Shown here in pieces: positions 26,140 to 35,277 of a DNA stretch of 64,000 nucleotides (its first letter is position 1; every line of letters begins with the position of its first letter). The stretch covers positions 1 through 64,000 of the forward strand of contig JABIPA010000004.1 of NCBI GenBank assembly GCA_018698675.1. Reading direction: 5' to 3'. The position numbers and the translations under genes were made by a program. The notes under the pieces were generated by a model. The model did no database searches and was not told where the DNA came from. It saw nothing but the letters and a program-made list of their open reading frames with translations. The DNA is from a bacterium (lineage in GTDB: Bacteria; Margulisbacteria; Marinamargulisbacteria; JABIPA01).

Positions 26140-27426
26140 TTACTCTTCGCACATTATGCGAAAGGCTTCTTCTATTATTAAAATTGCTTTTCTTAACATT
26201 TCTTCAGAAATTATTAATGGAGGCCCAATTTTTATTGACTCCCTCCCCGTGTGCACAAGAAGAACTCCATGAGATTTGCAATAATTACAAATTTTAGTCG
26301 CCAGTTCTTTATCAGGAACCCCCTCTTTATTTTGAGTTATTATTGCGGCAACTAATCCTTTACCAAAAATATAGGAAATATGATCTGAAAACCTATCGCG
26401 GATTCTATTTAACTCACTGTGTAATACGTTCCCTTTATGTCTCGCCTGGTCTACCAACTTTTCCTGTTCAACAATCTCCAAAGTCGCCAGCCCCGCTGCA
26501 CAACTTAAAGGATTAGCTGAATGAGTACTACTCATACTTCCCGTCTCCGGGATATCCAAAATCTTTGCAGACCCAATTACTCCTGATAACGGTGGTCCAG
26601 AACTAATCCCTTTCCCAAAACAAACTAAATCTGGCGTAACTCCATAATGCTCATACGCAAAAAACTTACCTGTTCGCCCAATTCCTGATTGAATCTCGTC
26701 AAAAACCAACAATATATCATTCTCTTTAGCAAATTTTTCAATTGCCTGAACATATGCTTTCGGAAAAAATATCGCACCCCATCCAATATAAGACTCAATA
26801 AATATAGCTGTAATATTTTTCGGATCCAACTTTTTTAAGTTTAGAAGTTTATCAATATCAGATTCAAAAGATGGACGTCCTTTATTTGGAAAAGGGAATT
26901 CAAGATGATGAATATTTGGGTCCATATAACCAATCCATTCCTCCGATTTTGGGTCTCCTTTTAACATTTCGGCTCCCAATGTTCTTCCATGCATTGCGCC
27001 CCTAAAAGATATAATTGCCTTTTTGTCTTTTCTAATATTTATTCCATACATCCTTGAAAGTTTAATTGCACATTCTGTCGCCTCTGTTCCTGCTGACAAA
27101 AGAAAGGCCTTCTCAAAGTACTCTGGAGTAGATTCTATTAATTTCTTTAAAAAGTTCCGGCGAAATTCATGGGTAAACGTATATGTATGAAGTAAAGGTT
27201 TATCTAAAACCGATCGAAGAGCAGATAAAACCTTAGGATGGGCATGTCCCGTATTTGCAACAAATATTGTTGATGTTAAATCAATCCACGTATTCCCAGA
27301 AATATCAGTAACTGTTGCTCCTTCCGCTTTATCCCAGACCACTGGTAATTGTCCATGCATTGCGCGGGCTTCATATTTTGATAAATCTGAGAAAATATCG
27401 TCTTCTAAATTACTCATTCTCGCCAT
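26140..27426 (-). CDS. class III PLP-dependent aminotransferase
   Basis: A fold-type I aminotransferase of 428 residues. SAGTEATECAIKLSR binds PLP phosphate, FDEIQSGIGRTG holds the ring-binding Asp, and the Schiff-base Lys is in VCFGKGISSG. It is related to glutamate-1-semialdehyde aminomutase and omega-transaminases. Position between a CMP-sugar synthetase and a sugar isomerase suggests it aminates a terminal aldehyde or a ketone of a sugar acid. It overlaps the synthetase gene by 17 bases; Met4 is an alternative start. Confidence 0.9.
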   Translation of the reverse strand: MARMSNLEDDIFSDLSKYEARAMHGQLPVVWDKAEGATVTDISGNTWIDLTSTIFVANTGHAHPKVLSALRSVLDKPLLHTYTFTHEFRRNFLKKLIESTPEYFEKAFLLSAGTEATECAIKLSRMYGINIRKDKKAIISFRGAMHGRTLGAEMLKGDPKSEEWIGYMDPNIHHLEFPFPNKGRPSFESDIDKLLNLKKLDPKNITAIFIESYIGWGAIFFPKAYVQAIEKFAKENDILLVFDEIQSGIGRTGKFFAYEHYGVTPDLVCFGKGISSGPPLSGVIGSAKILDIPETGSMSSTHSANPLSCAAGLATLEIVEQEKLVDQARHKGNVLHSELNRIRDRFSDHISYIFGKGLVAAIITQNKEGVPDKELATKICNYCKSHGVLLVHTGRESIKIGPPLIISEEMLRKAILIIEEAFRIMCEE

Positions 27427-28156
27427 AGTTCTTCTTTAGATATGTCAAACTGCTCACTTTTGAATCAACGACTTCTCTCCTTAAAATAGATAAATCCTTT
27501 TCCTGATCAACTTCCGTAACATACGGAGTGAAGTACCCACGAATTTTCGAACCGCTCAAAAGTCCTTTTTCACGAATATAACTTGGTTTAACAATATCAA
27601 TATACCCATTAGGAAGGTATACAGATGGAAATGCCTGGCGTGGAAGGTTGAAATATTCCAAACGTTTCTCATTTGGATATAATCCTACTAAATAATTATT
27701 TTTCATAAAAAACATCTTGTGAGGAGACTCTGCAACTTTTGACACAGACTTCATAGATGTCGCTGTTTCATCGCTTAAAAAAACTCTAATTGCGTCATCT
27801 ATTACCGAAATTTCTCTCAAGGGAGTCGTCGGTCTAAGGTGAATAAAAATATCTGGTAACTCTCGAGACTGAGAATCATACCATGAAATTAAATGATTAA
27901 AAAAATCTAAGTCAGTTGACTCATCCTGAGCAAACTCATCAGGTCTTAAGAAGGGAACCTCTGCGCCAAAAGAAGTCGCTATAGACGCAATATTGGAACA
28001 ATCGGTAGACACGATTGTCTCAGTAATGAAAGAAGACCCCAAACTTGCCGCTATACTGTATGCAATTAAAGGAAAACCACCTAGTGTGACAATATTCTTA
28101 TTTGGAATACCTTTGGATCCTGCCCTCGCCGGTATAACACAAACAATTTTAGTCAT
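27410..28156 (-). CDS. acylneuraminate (CMP-ulosonate) cytidylyltransferase
   Basis: A NeuA/KdsB-type enzyme of 248 residues that activates an ulosonic acid with CTP. Signature CVIPARAGSKGIPNKNI at the N terminus, then STDCSNIASIA, FAQDESTDLDFF and HLRPTTPLR, which line the nucleotide and sugar sites. No C-terminal phosphatase domain is fused; the separate HAD gene at 21745 could supply that step. It overlaps the VOC gene by 4 bases upstream. Confidence 0.92.
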   Translation of the reverse strand: MTKIVCVIPARAGSKGIPNKNIVTLGGFPLIAYSIAASLGSSFITETIVSTDCSNIASIATSFGAEVPFLRPDEFAQDESTDLDFFNHLISWYDSQSRELPDIFIHLRPTTPLREISVIDDAIRVFLSDETATSMKSVSKVAESPHKMFFMKNNYLVGLYPNEKRLEYFNLPRQAFPSVYLPNGYIDIVKPSYIREKGLLSGSKIRGYFTPYVTEVDQEKDLSILRREVVDSKVSSLTYLKKNYGENE

Positions 28157-28584
28157 AATTCCTGGACCAATTCTACGAATGAGCCATCTGGATCTCTACA
28201 ATACACAACTTTTGCAAAATTATCTGGAGAAACTACGGGAACAGATAAAAACGTTACACCTTTTTCGCGGTACTCTTCATATATTTCATCAATGTTCGAT
28301 ACTGATAGTGCAATATGAGAGCATCCGATAGGAGTTACCCCAGGAAAAGAAGATTCCTCAGGGTGAGATAAAAATTGTAATAGCTCTATTAGGACGCCGT
28401 CTGGACTCGATAACTTGACGATGTGAACACGGCCTTTTGGAAGGGCTAATAGCAACGAAATATATTCACCGCTTTCGACACGATCAATTTGAATTTTAAA
28501 CCCAAGTAAATCTCTATAAAATTGAAGAGATCTTATCATGTCAGTTACGACTATCCCCGTGTGCCTAAAATTTTGGATTCTCAT
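28153..28584 (-). CDS. VOC (glyoxalase/dioxygenase) superfamily protein
   Basis: The 143-residue protein carries two beta-alpha-beta-beta-beta units: FRHTGIVVTDMIRSLQFYRDL and CSHIALSVSNIDEIYEEY, with metal-ligand His and Glu positions (RHTG, LIELLQF, CSHIAL, SFVELVQ). The VOC fold supports glyoxalase, epimerase and dioxygenase activities. Being first in a sugar-acid operon it is more likely an epimerase or isomerase than a detoxifying glyoxalase, but this is not proven. It is divergent from the NeuB-like gene. Confidence 0.88.
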   Translation of the reverse strand: MRIQNFRHTGIVVTDMIRSLQFYRDLLGFKIQIDRVESGEYISLLLALPKGRVHIVKLSSPDGVLIELLQFLSHPEESSFPGVTPIGCSHIALSVSNIDEIYEEYREKGVTFLSVPVVSPDNFAKVVYCRDPDGSFVELVQEL

Positions 28585-28680
28585 ATTTTTTTGAAGTATA
28601 CCAAAATATCGGTAGCTGATACAATGCCCACATACACGTAAAAGGTTACGATACTGTTGCTAAAAAGGAGAAAAAAAAAC

Positions 28681-29532
28681 ATGTCTATTTTTATTATAGC
28701 TGAGATCGGGATTAATCATAATGGGGACCTAGAAATTGCAAAAAAATTAATAGACGGCGCAGTTTTTTCGGGATGCAACGCGGTCAAGTTTCAGAAACGA
28801 ACTATTGAGGACGTTTATTCAAAAGAGGAACTGGACAAACCTAGAGAAAGCCCTTGGGGAACAACAAATCGAGAACAAAAAAATGGTCTTGAATTTAAAG
28901 AAAAAGAATACGATGAAATTAATAAATATTGTAAAGAACGAAATATAGAATGGTTGATTTCAAGTTGGGATTTAAAAAGTCAAATTTTCACGCAAAAATA
29001 CAATTTAAAATACAATAAAATTGCTTCAGCAATGTTAACTGATAAAGATTTTTTAACACTGGTAGCAAAAGAAGGTCGCCACACATTTATTTCAACAGGA
29101 ATGAGTACCCTTGAAGAGATCAACGCAGCAATTAATATTTTTAAAAATAACACTTGTAGCTTTGAATTAATGCATTGCAACAGTTCTTACCCTATGCTTC
29201 CGGAACAAGCAAACCTATCACTTATTCCATATTTTAAAGAAAAACATGGTTGTAACGTTGGATATAGTGGTCACGAAGCTGGCTTGGCCGTTTCAGTTGC
29301 TGCCGCAGCTTTGGGAATTTCTTCTCTAGAACGACATATTACATTGGATCGAAGCATGTATGGTTCAGATCAATCTGCATCTGTTGAAATTACGGAAATG
29401 CACCGATTGGTTGACTATGTGAGAACAGTTGAAACAGCAATTGGACAACCAATTAAAAAGCTTTACCCAAACGAAGAAGAGTCTATGAAAAAACTTAGAA
29501 AAGTAAATAACACTTTAGTTACGTCATCTTAA
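28681..29532 (+). CDS. NeuB-family ulosonic acid synthase without SAF domain
   Basis: NeuB-type enzymes condense phosphoenolpyruvate with an aldose to give an ulosonic acid. The barrel is complete: IIAEIGINHNGDLEIAKKLI, AVKFQKR, FISTGMSTLEEI, LMHCNSSYPMLPEQANL, VGYSGHEAG and the catalytic HITLDR. The protein stops at residue 283, just after the barrel, so the C-terminal SAF (antifreeze-like) domain of sialic acid synthases is absent. The start at 28681 is set by AAAGGAG about ten bases upstream. It shares its divergent control region with the VOC-first operon. Confidence 0.9.
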   Translation: MSIFIIAEIGINHNGDLEIAKKLIDGAVFSGCNAVKFQKRTIEDVYSKEELDKPRESPWGTTNREQKNGLEFKEKEYDEINKYCKERNIEWLISSWDLKSQIFTQKYNLKYNKIASAMLTDKDFLTLVAKEGRHTFISTGMSTLEEINAAINIFKNNTCSFELMHCNSSYPMLPEQANLSLIPYFKEKHGCNVGYSGHEAGLAVSVAAAALGISSLERHITLDRSMYGSDQSASVEITEMHRLVDYVRTVETAIGQPIKKLYPNEEESMKKLRKVNNTLVTSS

Positions 29533-29535
29533 ATA

Positions 29536-31254
29536 TTGAAAAATCTTGTTTTAGGACCAATTCCTGAAAACTTTGATAAGACAACACATATTCCAATTGA
29601 CATAAGGTGCTTTCTCAATAGAGAGCACCTTTTTTCTGACGTTGAGAAGATTTCATTTGTAACCCCTTTCAAAAACGAAGTACGACATGAACTAGTAGAT
29701 AAATTAAATAAATTTGCGATTACTCTATGCAAACGACATGGAATTCGTTTAAACAAAATTCACAATAAAAAATATAGCCAAAAATTTTGGCAACTCGCGT
29801 TAGGCCCTTGGCTAATTCATTTACTTTATACAACCTGGAGTAACTACTGTGATTTAGAAGAAATATTTAAAAAACACAAAAAAAAAGAACTGATATGCAC
29901 TTCATTAACACCTCCTAAAAACTGGAACATAGAAACCACCGAAAACTATTTTTCAAACTTTATGCTTAACCCTGTTTTTAACTGGTGGACGTATTCAGTT
30001 TTTCTTTCATCTTTTGTTAATAAAAGTCAGATTCGAATCGAAAAATTTTCAGATTGGGAAGCAATATCTTCCACGTACGCTAAAAATAACACAGTAGATA
30101 AATCCATTATTTCTTTTTACAAACAAAAAATTAATAATTCACTAAGATGCAAAAATGTTGATGGAATACATTTCTTTGGACGGCTATGCCTATCATTGTT
30201 TCTAAAATATTGTCCAAAATCACAATCAACGATCAGTCCAAGTATAGACACGCCTTTAAATACTCAAATAGAAGACTTCCCTCCTAACTTTTTGAAAGGA
30301 CTAGATCTAATCATAAAAAAAAGCATCCCTAATTCTCTGTCCAAAAACTTCATCGACTACGCGAAAATATTCGAAAAACAAAAATATTATCCAGGCAAAT
30401 TCAATATCGTTCAAACTGAATTGTATTGCCCTGAAAAAAATAATTTTACAATTGCTTTTGCAAAAGAAAACGATGAAAAAATTCTATGTGTTCAGCATGG
30501 TGCTGGATATGGTGAACTACTAACCTATCCATATTTACAGTTCATCGACTATGGTCAAGATGGGTTTATATCTTGGGGATGGCGAAATCATGGAAATTAC
30601 AAGGTAAAGACACTCCCGCTTCCCGCCCCGAAACTATCAAGAATTATAAATAAACATTCACAATGTAACGAAAACATTATACTTGTTTCTCATGAAGCAA
30701 ACGCAACAAGAAACGGGTCTCTTTTTTCAATTCCGTCAAAAAACGACATTTTCACATATCGAAAAGAGAAAGTATTATTTCTAAACAAACTCGAAAAAAA
30801 TCTATTACCAAATGTCAAATTCAAACCTTACGTTTCAAACTCTTTCCTTTGTGACAAAACATTTCTTAATAAAACATTTCCAGATATTCCAGTAATCGAC
30901 ACTGACTTTCATGACCATTTGTTAACTTCAAAAATTACAATAATAGATCACCCGGGAACAACTTTAATATTGGCATTAGTGGCAAATGTACCTACCATTG
31001 CCTTTTGGGATCCTAAGTTATGGATTTTCACAGATTTCGGTAGAGAGACTCATAAGAATTTACTTAATGCTGAAGTTTTATTCCACTCTCCCGAACAAGC
31101 CGCAAATCAAGTTAATTCGGTTTTTCCGAACGTTTCTCATTGGTGGAATAGTGAAAAAGTACAACATGCAAGAAAAGAATGGATAAAACACTACGGATAC
31201 ACTAAGAAGCACTGGGTGTTAGACTGGATGAAAGAAATCAAAAAAATCAATTAA
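29536..31254 (+). CDS. LIC12162-type putative transferase
   Basis: A 572-residue soluble protein starting with TTG 29536, three bases after the NeuB stop. It resembles the LIC12162 family (TIGR04331) found in O-antigen loci. Recognisable parts are an N-terminal block ending in LALGPWLIHLLYTTWSNY, a central QHGAGYGE where a nucleotide- or phosphate-sugar would bind, a WGWRNHG, and a C-terminal IIDHPGTTLILALVANVP typical of GT-B-like capsular transferases. It likely transfers the CMP-activated sugar made next door. The exact reaction is unknown for the family. Confidence 0.78.
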   Translation: MKNLVLGPIPENFDKTTHIPIDIRCFLNREHLFSDVEKISFVTPFKNEVRHELVDKLNKFAITLCKRHGIRLNKIHNKKYSQKFWQLALGPWLIHLLYTTWSNYCDLEEIFKKHKKKELICTSLTPPKNWNIETTENYFSNFMLNPVFNWWTYSVFLSSFVNKSQIRIEKFSDWEAISSTYAKNNTVDKSIISFYKQKINNSLRCKNVDGIHFFGRLCLSLFLKYCPKSQSTISPSIDTPLNTQIEDFPPNFLKGLDLIIKKSIPNSLSKNFIDYAKIFEKQKYYPGKFNIVQTELYCPEKNNFTIAFAKENDEKILCVQHGAGYGELLTYPYLQFIDYGQDGFISWGWRNHGNYKVKTLPLPAPKLSRIINKHSQCNENIILVSHEANATRNGSLFSIPSKNDIFTYRKEKVLFLNKLEKNLLPNVKFKPYVSNSFLCDKTFLNKTFPDIPVIDTDFHDHLLTSKITIIDHPGTTLILALVANVPTIAFWDPKLWIFTDFGRETHKNLLNAEVLFHSPEQAANQVNSVFPNVSHWWNSEKVQHARKEWIKHYGYTKKHWVLDWMKEIKKIN

Positions 31255-31266
31255 TAAGGGAAAATA

Positions 31267-31944
31267 ATGAAAAGCAACTCATACTTACAAACCATTTATA
31301 ATCAAAAAAGAACTCCATATACAGGGTATCCAAAAAAATTATGTACCTATTTAGTAGATCGATTCAGGCTCTCACGCGGAGAAACATTAATTGAAGTTGG
31401 GTGTGGAAGAGTTGAACACTCCTTAATTTTTAAATCATTAGGGTTAAACGTATCAGGAATAGACCTATCAGAAGATTCTAAACAGTATTCAAATGGCATA
31501 AAAATTCATATCGTGAACGTCGAAACCGAAAAATTTCCTCTTAAAAATGATTCTGTCGATATTATCTACTCTAAGTCATTTATCGAACACCTTCTTCACC
31601 CAGAAAACTTCATGAAAGAATGTATGAGAATTTTAAAACCGGGTGGAAAAATGATACATCTAGTTCCCGATTGGGAATCTCAATACAAAACCTATTACGA
31701 CGACTACACACATAAAACACCTTACACAACAATCGGTTTAAAAGACTTACATATTATATTTGGATTTGAGTCAGTTAATGTAGAAAAATTTTATCAGCTT
31801 CCAATAGCCTGGAAAATTCCGTGGATCAAATACATATGTATACTAATATCCCCATTTATTCCGGTCAGAATAAATATTGGATGGCTTCGATGGTCGCGAG
31901 AACTTATGCTTCTTTCTTCTGCTAAAAAGCCAACAATAAAATAA
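31267..31944 (+). CDS. class I SAM-dependent methyltransferase
   Basis: Motif I LIEVGCGRVEHSLIF, acidic GIDLSEDS, motif IV DIIYSKSFIEHLLHPENFM and motif VI RILKPGGKMIHLVPDWES mark a Methyltransf_11-type enzyme of 225 residues. A hydrophobic segment near the C terminus (IKYICILISPFIP) may associate with the membrane. A good AAGGG Shine-Dalgarno precedes ATG 31267. It follows the LIC12162 gene by 12 bases and probably modifies the same glycan. Confidence 0.85.
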   Translation: MKSNSYLQTIYNQKRTPYTGYPKKLCTYLVDRFRLSRGETLIEVGCGRVEHSLIFKSLGLNVSGIDLSEDSKQYSNGIKIHIVNVETEKFPLKNDSVDIIYSKSFIEHLLHPENFMKECMRILKPGGKMIHLVPDWESQYKTYYDDYTHKTPYTTIGLKDLHIIFGFESVNVEKFYQLPIAWKIPWIKYICILISPFIPVRINIGWLRWSRELMLLSSAKKPTIK

Positions 31945-32127
31945 TTCTAAAAAAAAAGAAATGCTTATCTATGGAAAACAAATAAAACTAATTTTCGTGA
32001 AAGAAAAAAGATTTAGATAAAATCCATACATAAAAAAGAATAAATTCCAGAAACGAAATCTATACATATTAAAATATTTTATGTTAAAATTTTTGTTTAT
32101 CCTCATTATAAATAAGGCTCAACTTTT

Positions 32128-33162
32128 ATGAAAATATTCGAAAATGAATTAATATCATTATTTCCGAACACGGACAAAGGCGTACTTTTCAATAAAAAAG
32201 TAGCCGGATATTGGTCAAATATCGAGAAAGCAGAAAATAAAAAACTAATAGACGACCTTGACAATAACTCAACAGAAACTGTAATACAAAAATATTTACC
32301 CCATCTAACACGCGTCATTTTTTCTAATGAACGAAGTGGAGGATTAGAGCTCTTAAATCTAACTGGAAATGAAACGTGTATTGATTACGGATGCATGTGG
32401 GGAGGAATGACAATCCCTCTTTCCAAAAGAACAAAAACAGTTGTTGGAGTGGACCAAACCTTAGAGTCATTAAAATTTCTAAATCATAGAGCTCAAGAAG
32501 AAAATCAGGACAATATTATTCTTATAAACGAAGACATTAAAGAATTTCCTTGCCTTGAAAATAAAGTAGATATTGCGATAATAAATGGTGTATTGGAATG
32601 GGTTCCAGAACATGGCAGCATAGAACTTTCCAAATACTATGGAAAATTCTCGAAAAAAAACTACAAGCAAACGCCAATAGAGATCCAAAAAAACTTTTTA
32701 AAGAAAGTTCATAATAACCTATCTTCGAATGGACAATTATATTTAGCAATCGAAAATAGATACGATCTAAATATGTTTATTGGATTACCTGACCCACATT
32801 CAAATTTAAAATTTACATCAATTTTGCCAAGGAGACTTGCAAACCTTGTATCAAAAGCTCTACTAGGCAGACCTTACGTCACTTGGATATATTCATTTAA
32901 TAAACTTAAAAAGTTACTAATCGATTCCGGATTTTCTGATGTCGAATTATATATGTGCTTTCCAAACTATCGTTTCCCAAAAAAGATATTACCCTACGAT
33001 TCTCAACATTTATCTGATTTTCACACATTGATTCCCGAAAAAAATGATTTTGGAAAAACAACTATTAAAAGAAGAATTAGAAGAAAGTTAGAAAATTTTA
33101 TATTTAGAACATTAAAAATGAAGTTTTTCTCGCCGTCTATTATCGCCATAGCTAAACAATGA
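32128..33162 (+). CDS. class I SAM-dependent methyltransferase
   Basis: A larger methyltransferase of 344 residues. After an N-terminal helical segment it has motif I CIDYGCMWGGMTIPLS, GVDQTLESL, IAIINGVLEWVPEHG and LSSNGQLYLAIENRYDL. The motif I core DYGCMWG is an unusual form of DxGxGxG. The C-terminal 130 residues are basic and may bind a lipid-linked or polyanionic substrate. It ends in an ATGA overlap with a kinase-like gene, so the two probably act on the same substrate. Confidence 0.82.
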   Translation: MKIFENELISLFPNTDKGVLFNKKVAGYWSNIEKAENKKLIDDLDNNSTETVIQKYLPHLTRVIFSNERSGGLELLNLTGNETCIDYGCMWGGMTIPLSKRTKTVVGVDQTLESLKFLNHRAQEENQDNIILINEDIKEFPCLENKVDIAIINGVLEWVPEHGSIELSKYYGKFSKKNYKQTPIEIQKNFLKKVHNNLSSNGQLYLAIENRYDLNMFIGLPDPHSNLKFTSILPRRLANLVSKALLGRPYVTWIYSFNKLKKLLIDSGFSDVELYMCFPNYRFPKKILPYDSQHLSDFHTLIPEKNDFGKTTIKRRIRRKLENFIFRTLKMKFFSPSIIAIAKQ

Positions 33163-33893
33163 TAAAGCTGCTTCGAAATGCCACCCATCAAAATTCCATT
33201 TGCCTGTATTCTTTTAACTTAATAAATTCTTCTTTTTACAGAAAAACAACATATGATAAGTCTAGTCTTTGTTACATAGAAAATGAAATAAAAGGATGGC
33301 AATGGTATGAAAAAACAAACAAGTCCATTTCCAACTCAATATTAAACCATAAATTGTTTTCAAACTTCGGGCTTGTTGATATAAAAAAAATTAACGGCCA
33401 AATCCATCCGACTTGGAAAGGCTATACACCTCAAAGCAAAAAAACAATCGTTCTAGCCGTAGAACATTATTTTCGCATATGGAAAAAAGAACACACACAT
33501 CTTTACCCTATCCACGGTGATTTATCATTAGATAACATAATCGTAAATAATAACGAAATTACTTTTATTGACTGGGAACACTTTCAAACTAAAGCGACAC
33601 CATTTTGGCACGATATTTTTTATTTACTATTTGAGACATTTTGGTGTACTTTTCGAAAAAATAATAAAATTTGTGTAGACAGCCTCATGTTTATAAAAAA
33701 AACTGTCCAATCAATGCACAACAAAAAGCAACTAGACTCCACTTATTTAAAGGCTCCTTTAAAAACAACGATTAACATTGTTAAACAACTATGGGACGAG
33801 AGTGATACATCGATTCGCATAAATAACAAATTTCCTATTCTAAACTTTTCAAATTCAGAAATCTTAGAAATCGATACATTTATCAAAAAATAA
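33159..33893 (+). CDS. APH/choline-kinase-like phosphotransferase
   Basis: The 244-residue protein has the catalytic loop HGDLSLDNIIV and the metal-binding IDWEHFQ of the aminoglycoside phosphotransferase/choline kinase fold. The N-terminal lobe is short and lacks a clear glycine-rich loop, so ATP binding may differ or the lobe may be reduced. Position directly after a methyltransferase in a glycan region suggests phosphorylation of a sugar or an alcohol used to decorate the polymer. Substrate unknown. Confidence 0.75.
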   Translation: MIKLLRNATHQNSICLYSFNLINSSFYRKTTYDKSSLCYIENEIKGWQWYEKTNKSISNSILNHKLFSNFGLVDIKKINGQIHPTWKGYTPQSKKTIVLAVEHYFRIWKKEHTHLYPIHGDLSLDNIIVNNNEITFIDWEHFQTKATPFWHDIFYLLFETFWCTFRKNNKICVDSLMFIKKTVQSMHNKKQLDSTYLKAPLKTTINIVKQLWDESDTSIRINNKFPILNFSNSEILEIDTFIKK

Positions 33894-33922
33894 AGGCTCT
33901 CTTTTTTAGCTTTTTTTAATTT

Positions 33923-34819
33923 TTAAATTACATTTTTTATATAAGCAACAATTGCCTTAGCTACATATTTAAAACACAAAATATATGGACGTCTATTTTT
34001 TAGATTAATAAAGTCACAAAGAAACTCCCTAAATCGAAATCTCGATAAATTAATGATGGAAGACTTTCTCAATATAAACATATTAATTCGCCTATCAACT
34101 AAGTCTATATTTTTTCTATCTAAATTCATTCTCTTAAACTTATTTAAAGAATAAATGACTTCGTCAGGAAACGATTCCTTAAAGGTGTTTGTAAGATTTT
34201 CATTATGAAACCTATAAATGGATAATGGTTCATGAATATATTTAGCCTCACAGTAATATAAAATTCTCATGAAAAAATCATAGTCTTCTGCTAGATTAAG
34301 ACTCGTATCAAAATAATGGCTTAAGTGACGTAACAAACTTTTCCGAAAGATAACCGTAAGAATTCCACATTGATAATCATTTAAGGCTAAACTAAAAATA
34401 TCTCCCGACGGAGCTTTATTTTTAAAAATAAGTCGTTGAGATTGATTATTCTGATCAAAATAAAAATAATTACTATATGAAAAACCAACCTTAGGGTTAT
34501 CCATAAATGTCTTCACCTGAATTTCCAAATTATTTGGCAACCACCTATCATCACAATCAAGAAATGCTATCAAATCTCCAGATACTTTTTCTAGAGCCAT
34601 ATTTCGTCCTGCACCCAATTTCAAGTATTCCCCAGTCAAATAATACTTAAGTTTATCAGAATAAGATTTCGCAATTTTCGGGCTATTGTCTGTAGATTGA
34701 TTATCTATAAATATAATTTCCCAATTCGTATACGTCTGACTATATATACTTTCAATTGCCTCTCTCAAATATTTGTCAGAATTATAGCAGTTCATTATTA
34801 CAGAAACTTTTAAAGACAT
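33923..34819 (-). CDS. glycosyltransferase family 2
   Basis: A 298-residue GT-A enzyme. SVIMNCYNSDKYLREAIES, IFIDNQSTDNSP, the donor Asp-rich site IAFLDCDDRWLPNN and a later EDYDFFMRILYYC (acceptor/base region) are typical of GT2 rhamnosyl- or hexosyltransferases. No transmembrane helix is obvious except possibly at the extreme C terminus. It is the last gene of the minus-strand CDP-sugar operon and may transfer that sugar. Confidence 0.9.
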   Translation of the reverse strand: MSLKVSVIMNCYNSDKYLREAIESIYSQTYTNWEIIFIDNQSTDNSPKIAKSYSDKLKYYLTGEYLKLGAGRNMALEKVSGDLIAFLDCDDRWLPNNLEIQVKTFMDNPKVGFSYSNYFYFDQNNQSQRLIFKNKAPSGDIFSLALNDYQCGILTVIFRKSLLRHLSHYFDTSLNLAEDYDFFMRILYYCEAKYIHEPLSIYRFHNENLTNTFKESFPDEVIYSLNKFKRMNLDRKNIDLVDRRINMFILRKSSIINLSRFRFREFLCDFINLKNRRPYILCFKYVAKAIVAYIKNVI

Positions 34820-34820
34820 T

Positions 34821-35264
34821 TTATTCCCAAGAATATGGAATCAGAGATTGTTCCACATTCATTATTTCCGCTTCATTTGGGTCATGTAGTCCATCGGGCG
34901 TATTAACAAGTAAAGATGTAGAAGAAAAACAAGATTTAAAGCCGTACCAAATATTTGGAGGAATCGTTAAACGAACATAATTTGAGTTCCCAATAATGAC
35001 CTCATTTATTTTTTTATATGTAGTACTTTCTTCCCTATCGTCAAATAACACAACTTTTATCAAACCCAAAGGAACCGACAATTGCTGCGTGACTACATAA
35101 TGTTTCTTCCATGCCTTAACTTTATCTTTAAATATAGACGAACAATAAACCTCTTTGACTTTTGAAAGCGCTTTTTTCTCATTCACGACATGAAAAACTT
35201 CGCCTCTATCATCTGGAATTTTTTTTAAGGGAGTAATACGGACTCCCTCTATTAAGTCTAGAAT
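34821..35264 (-). CDS. RmlC-like cupin sugar epimerase, probable ATT start
   Basis: A dTDP-4-dehydrorhamnose 3,5-epimerase-like cupin: LKKIPDDRGEVFHVV, KAWKKHYVVTQQLSVPLG, VVLFDDRE, VRLTIPPNIWYGFKSC and HDPNEAEI match the RmlC-like proteins of CDP-sugar operons. The first standard start (GTG 35186) would remove the conserved segment containing the DRG motif. The frame is open upstream to a stop at 35283-35285 with no ATG, GTG or TTG. ATT at 35264-35262 overlaps the rfbG stop as TAATT and follows AAGGA by 8 bases, giving 147 residues. It probably epimerises the CDP-4-keto sugar. Confidence 0.78.
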   Translation of the reverse strand: MLDLIEGVRITPLKKIPDDRGEVFHVVNEKKALSKVKEVYCSSIFKDKVKAWKKHYVVTQQLSVPLGLIKVVLFDDREESTTYKKINEVIIGNSNYVRLTIPPNIWYGFKSCFSSTSLLVNTPDGLHDPNEAEIMNVEQSLIPYSWE

Positions 35265-35277
35265 TAGAAACGTCCTT
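35262..35277 (-). promoter_or_regulatory. Shine-Dalgarno and probable ATT initiation codon coupled to the rfbG stop
   Basis: On the minus strand AAGGA (35277-35273) is followed after 8 bases by ATT (35264-35262), whose first base is the last base of the rfbG TAA. The layout equals the TAATG couplings elsewhere in this window, with T in place of G. The conserved N terminus of the cupin begins a few codons further on. Confidence 0.6.

Noticed and set aside
33892-33925. Terminator after the kinase-like gene
   Set aside because: The possible stem (AAAGGCT with AGCTTTT) is short and bulged, in a T-rich stretch; not convincing.
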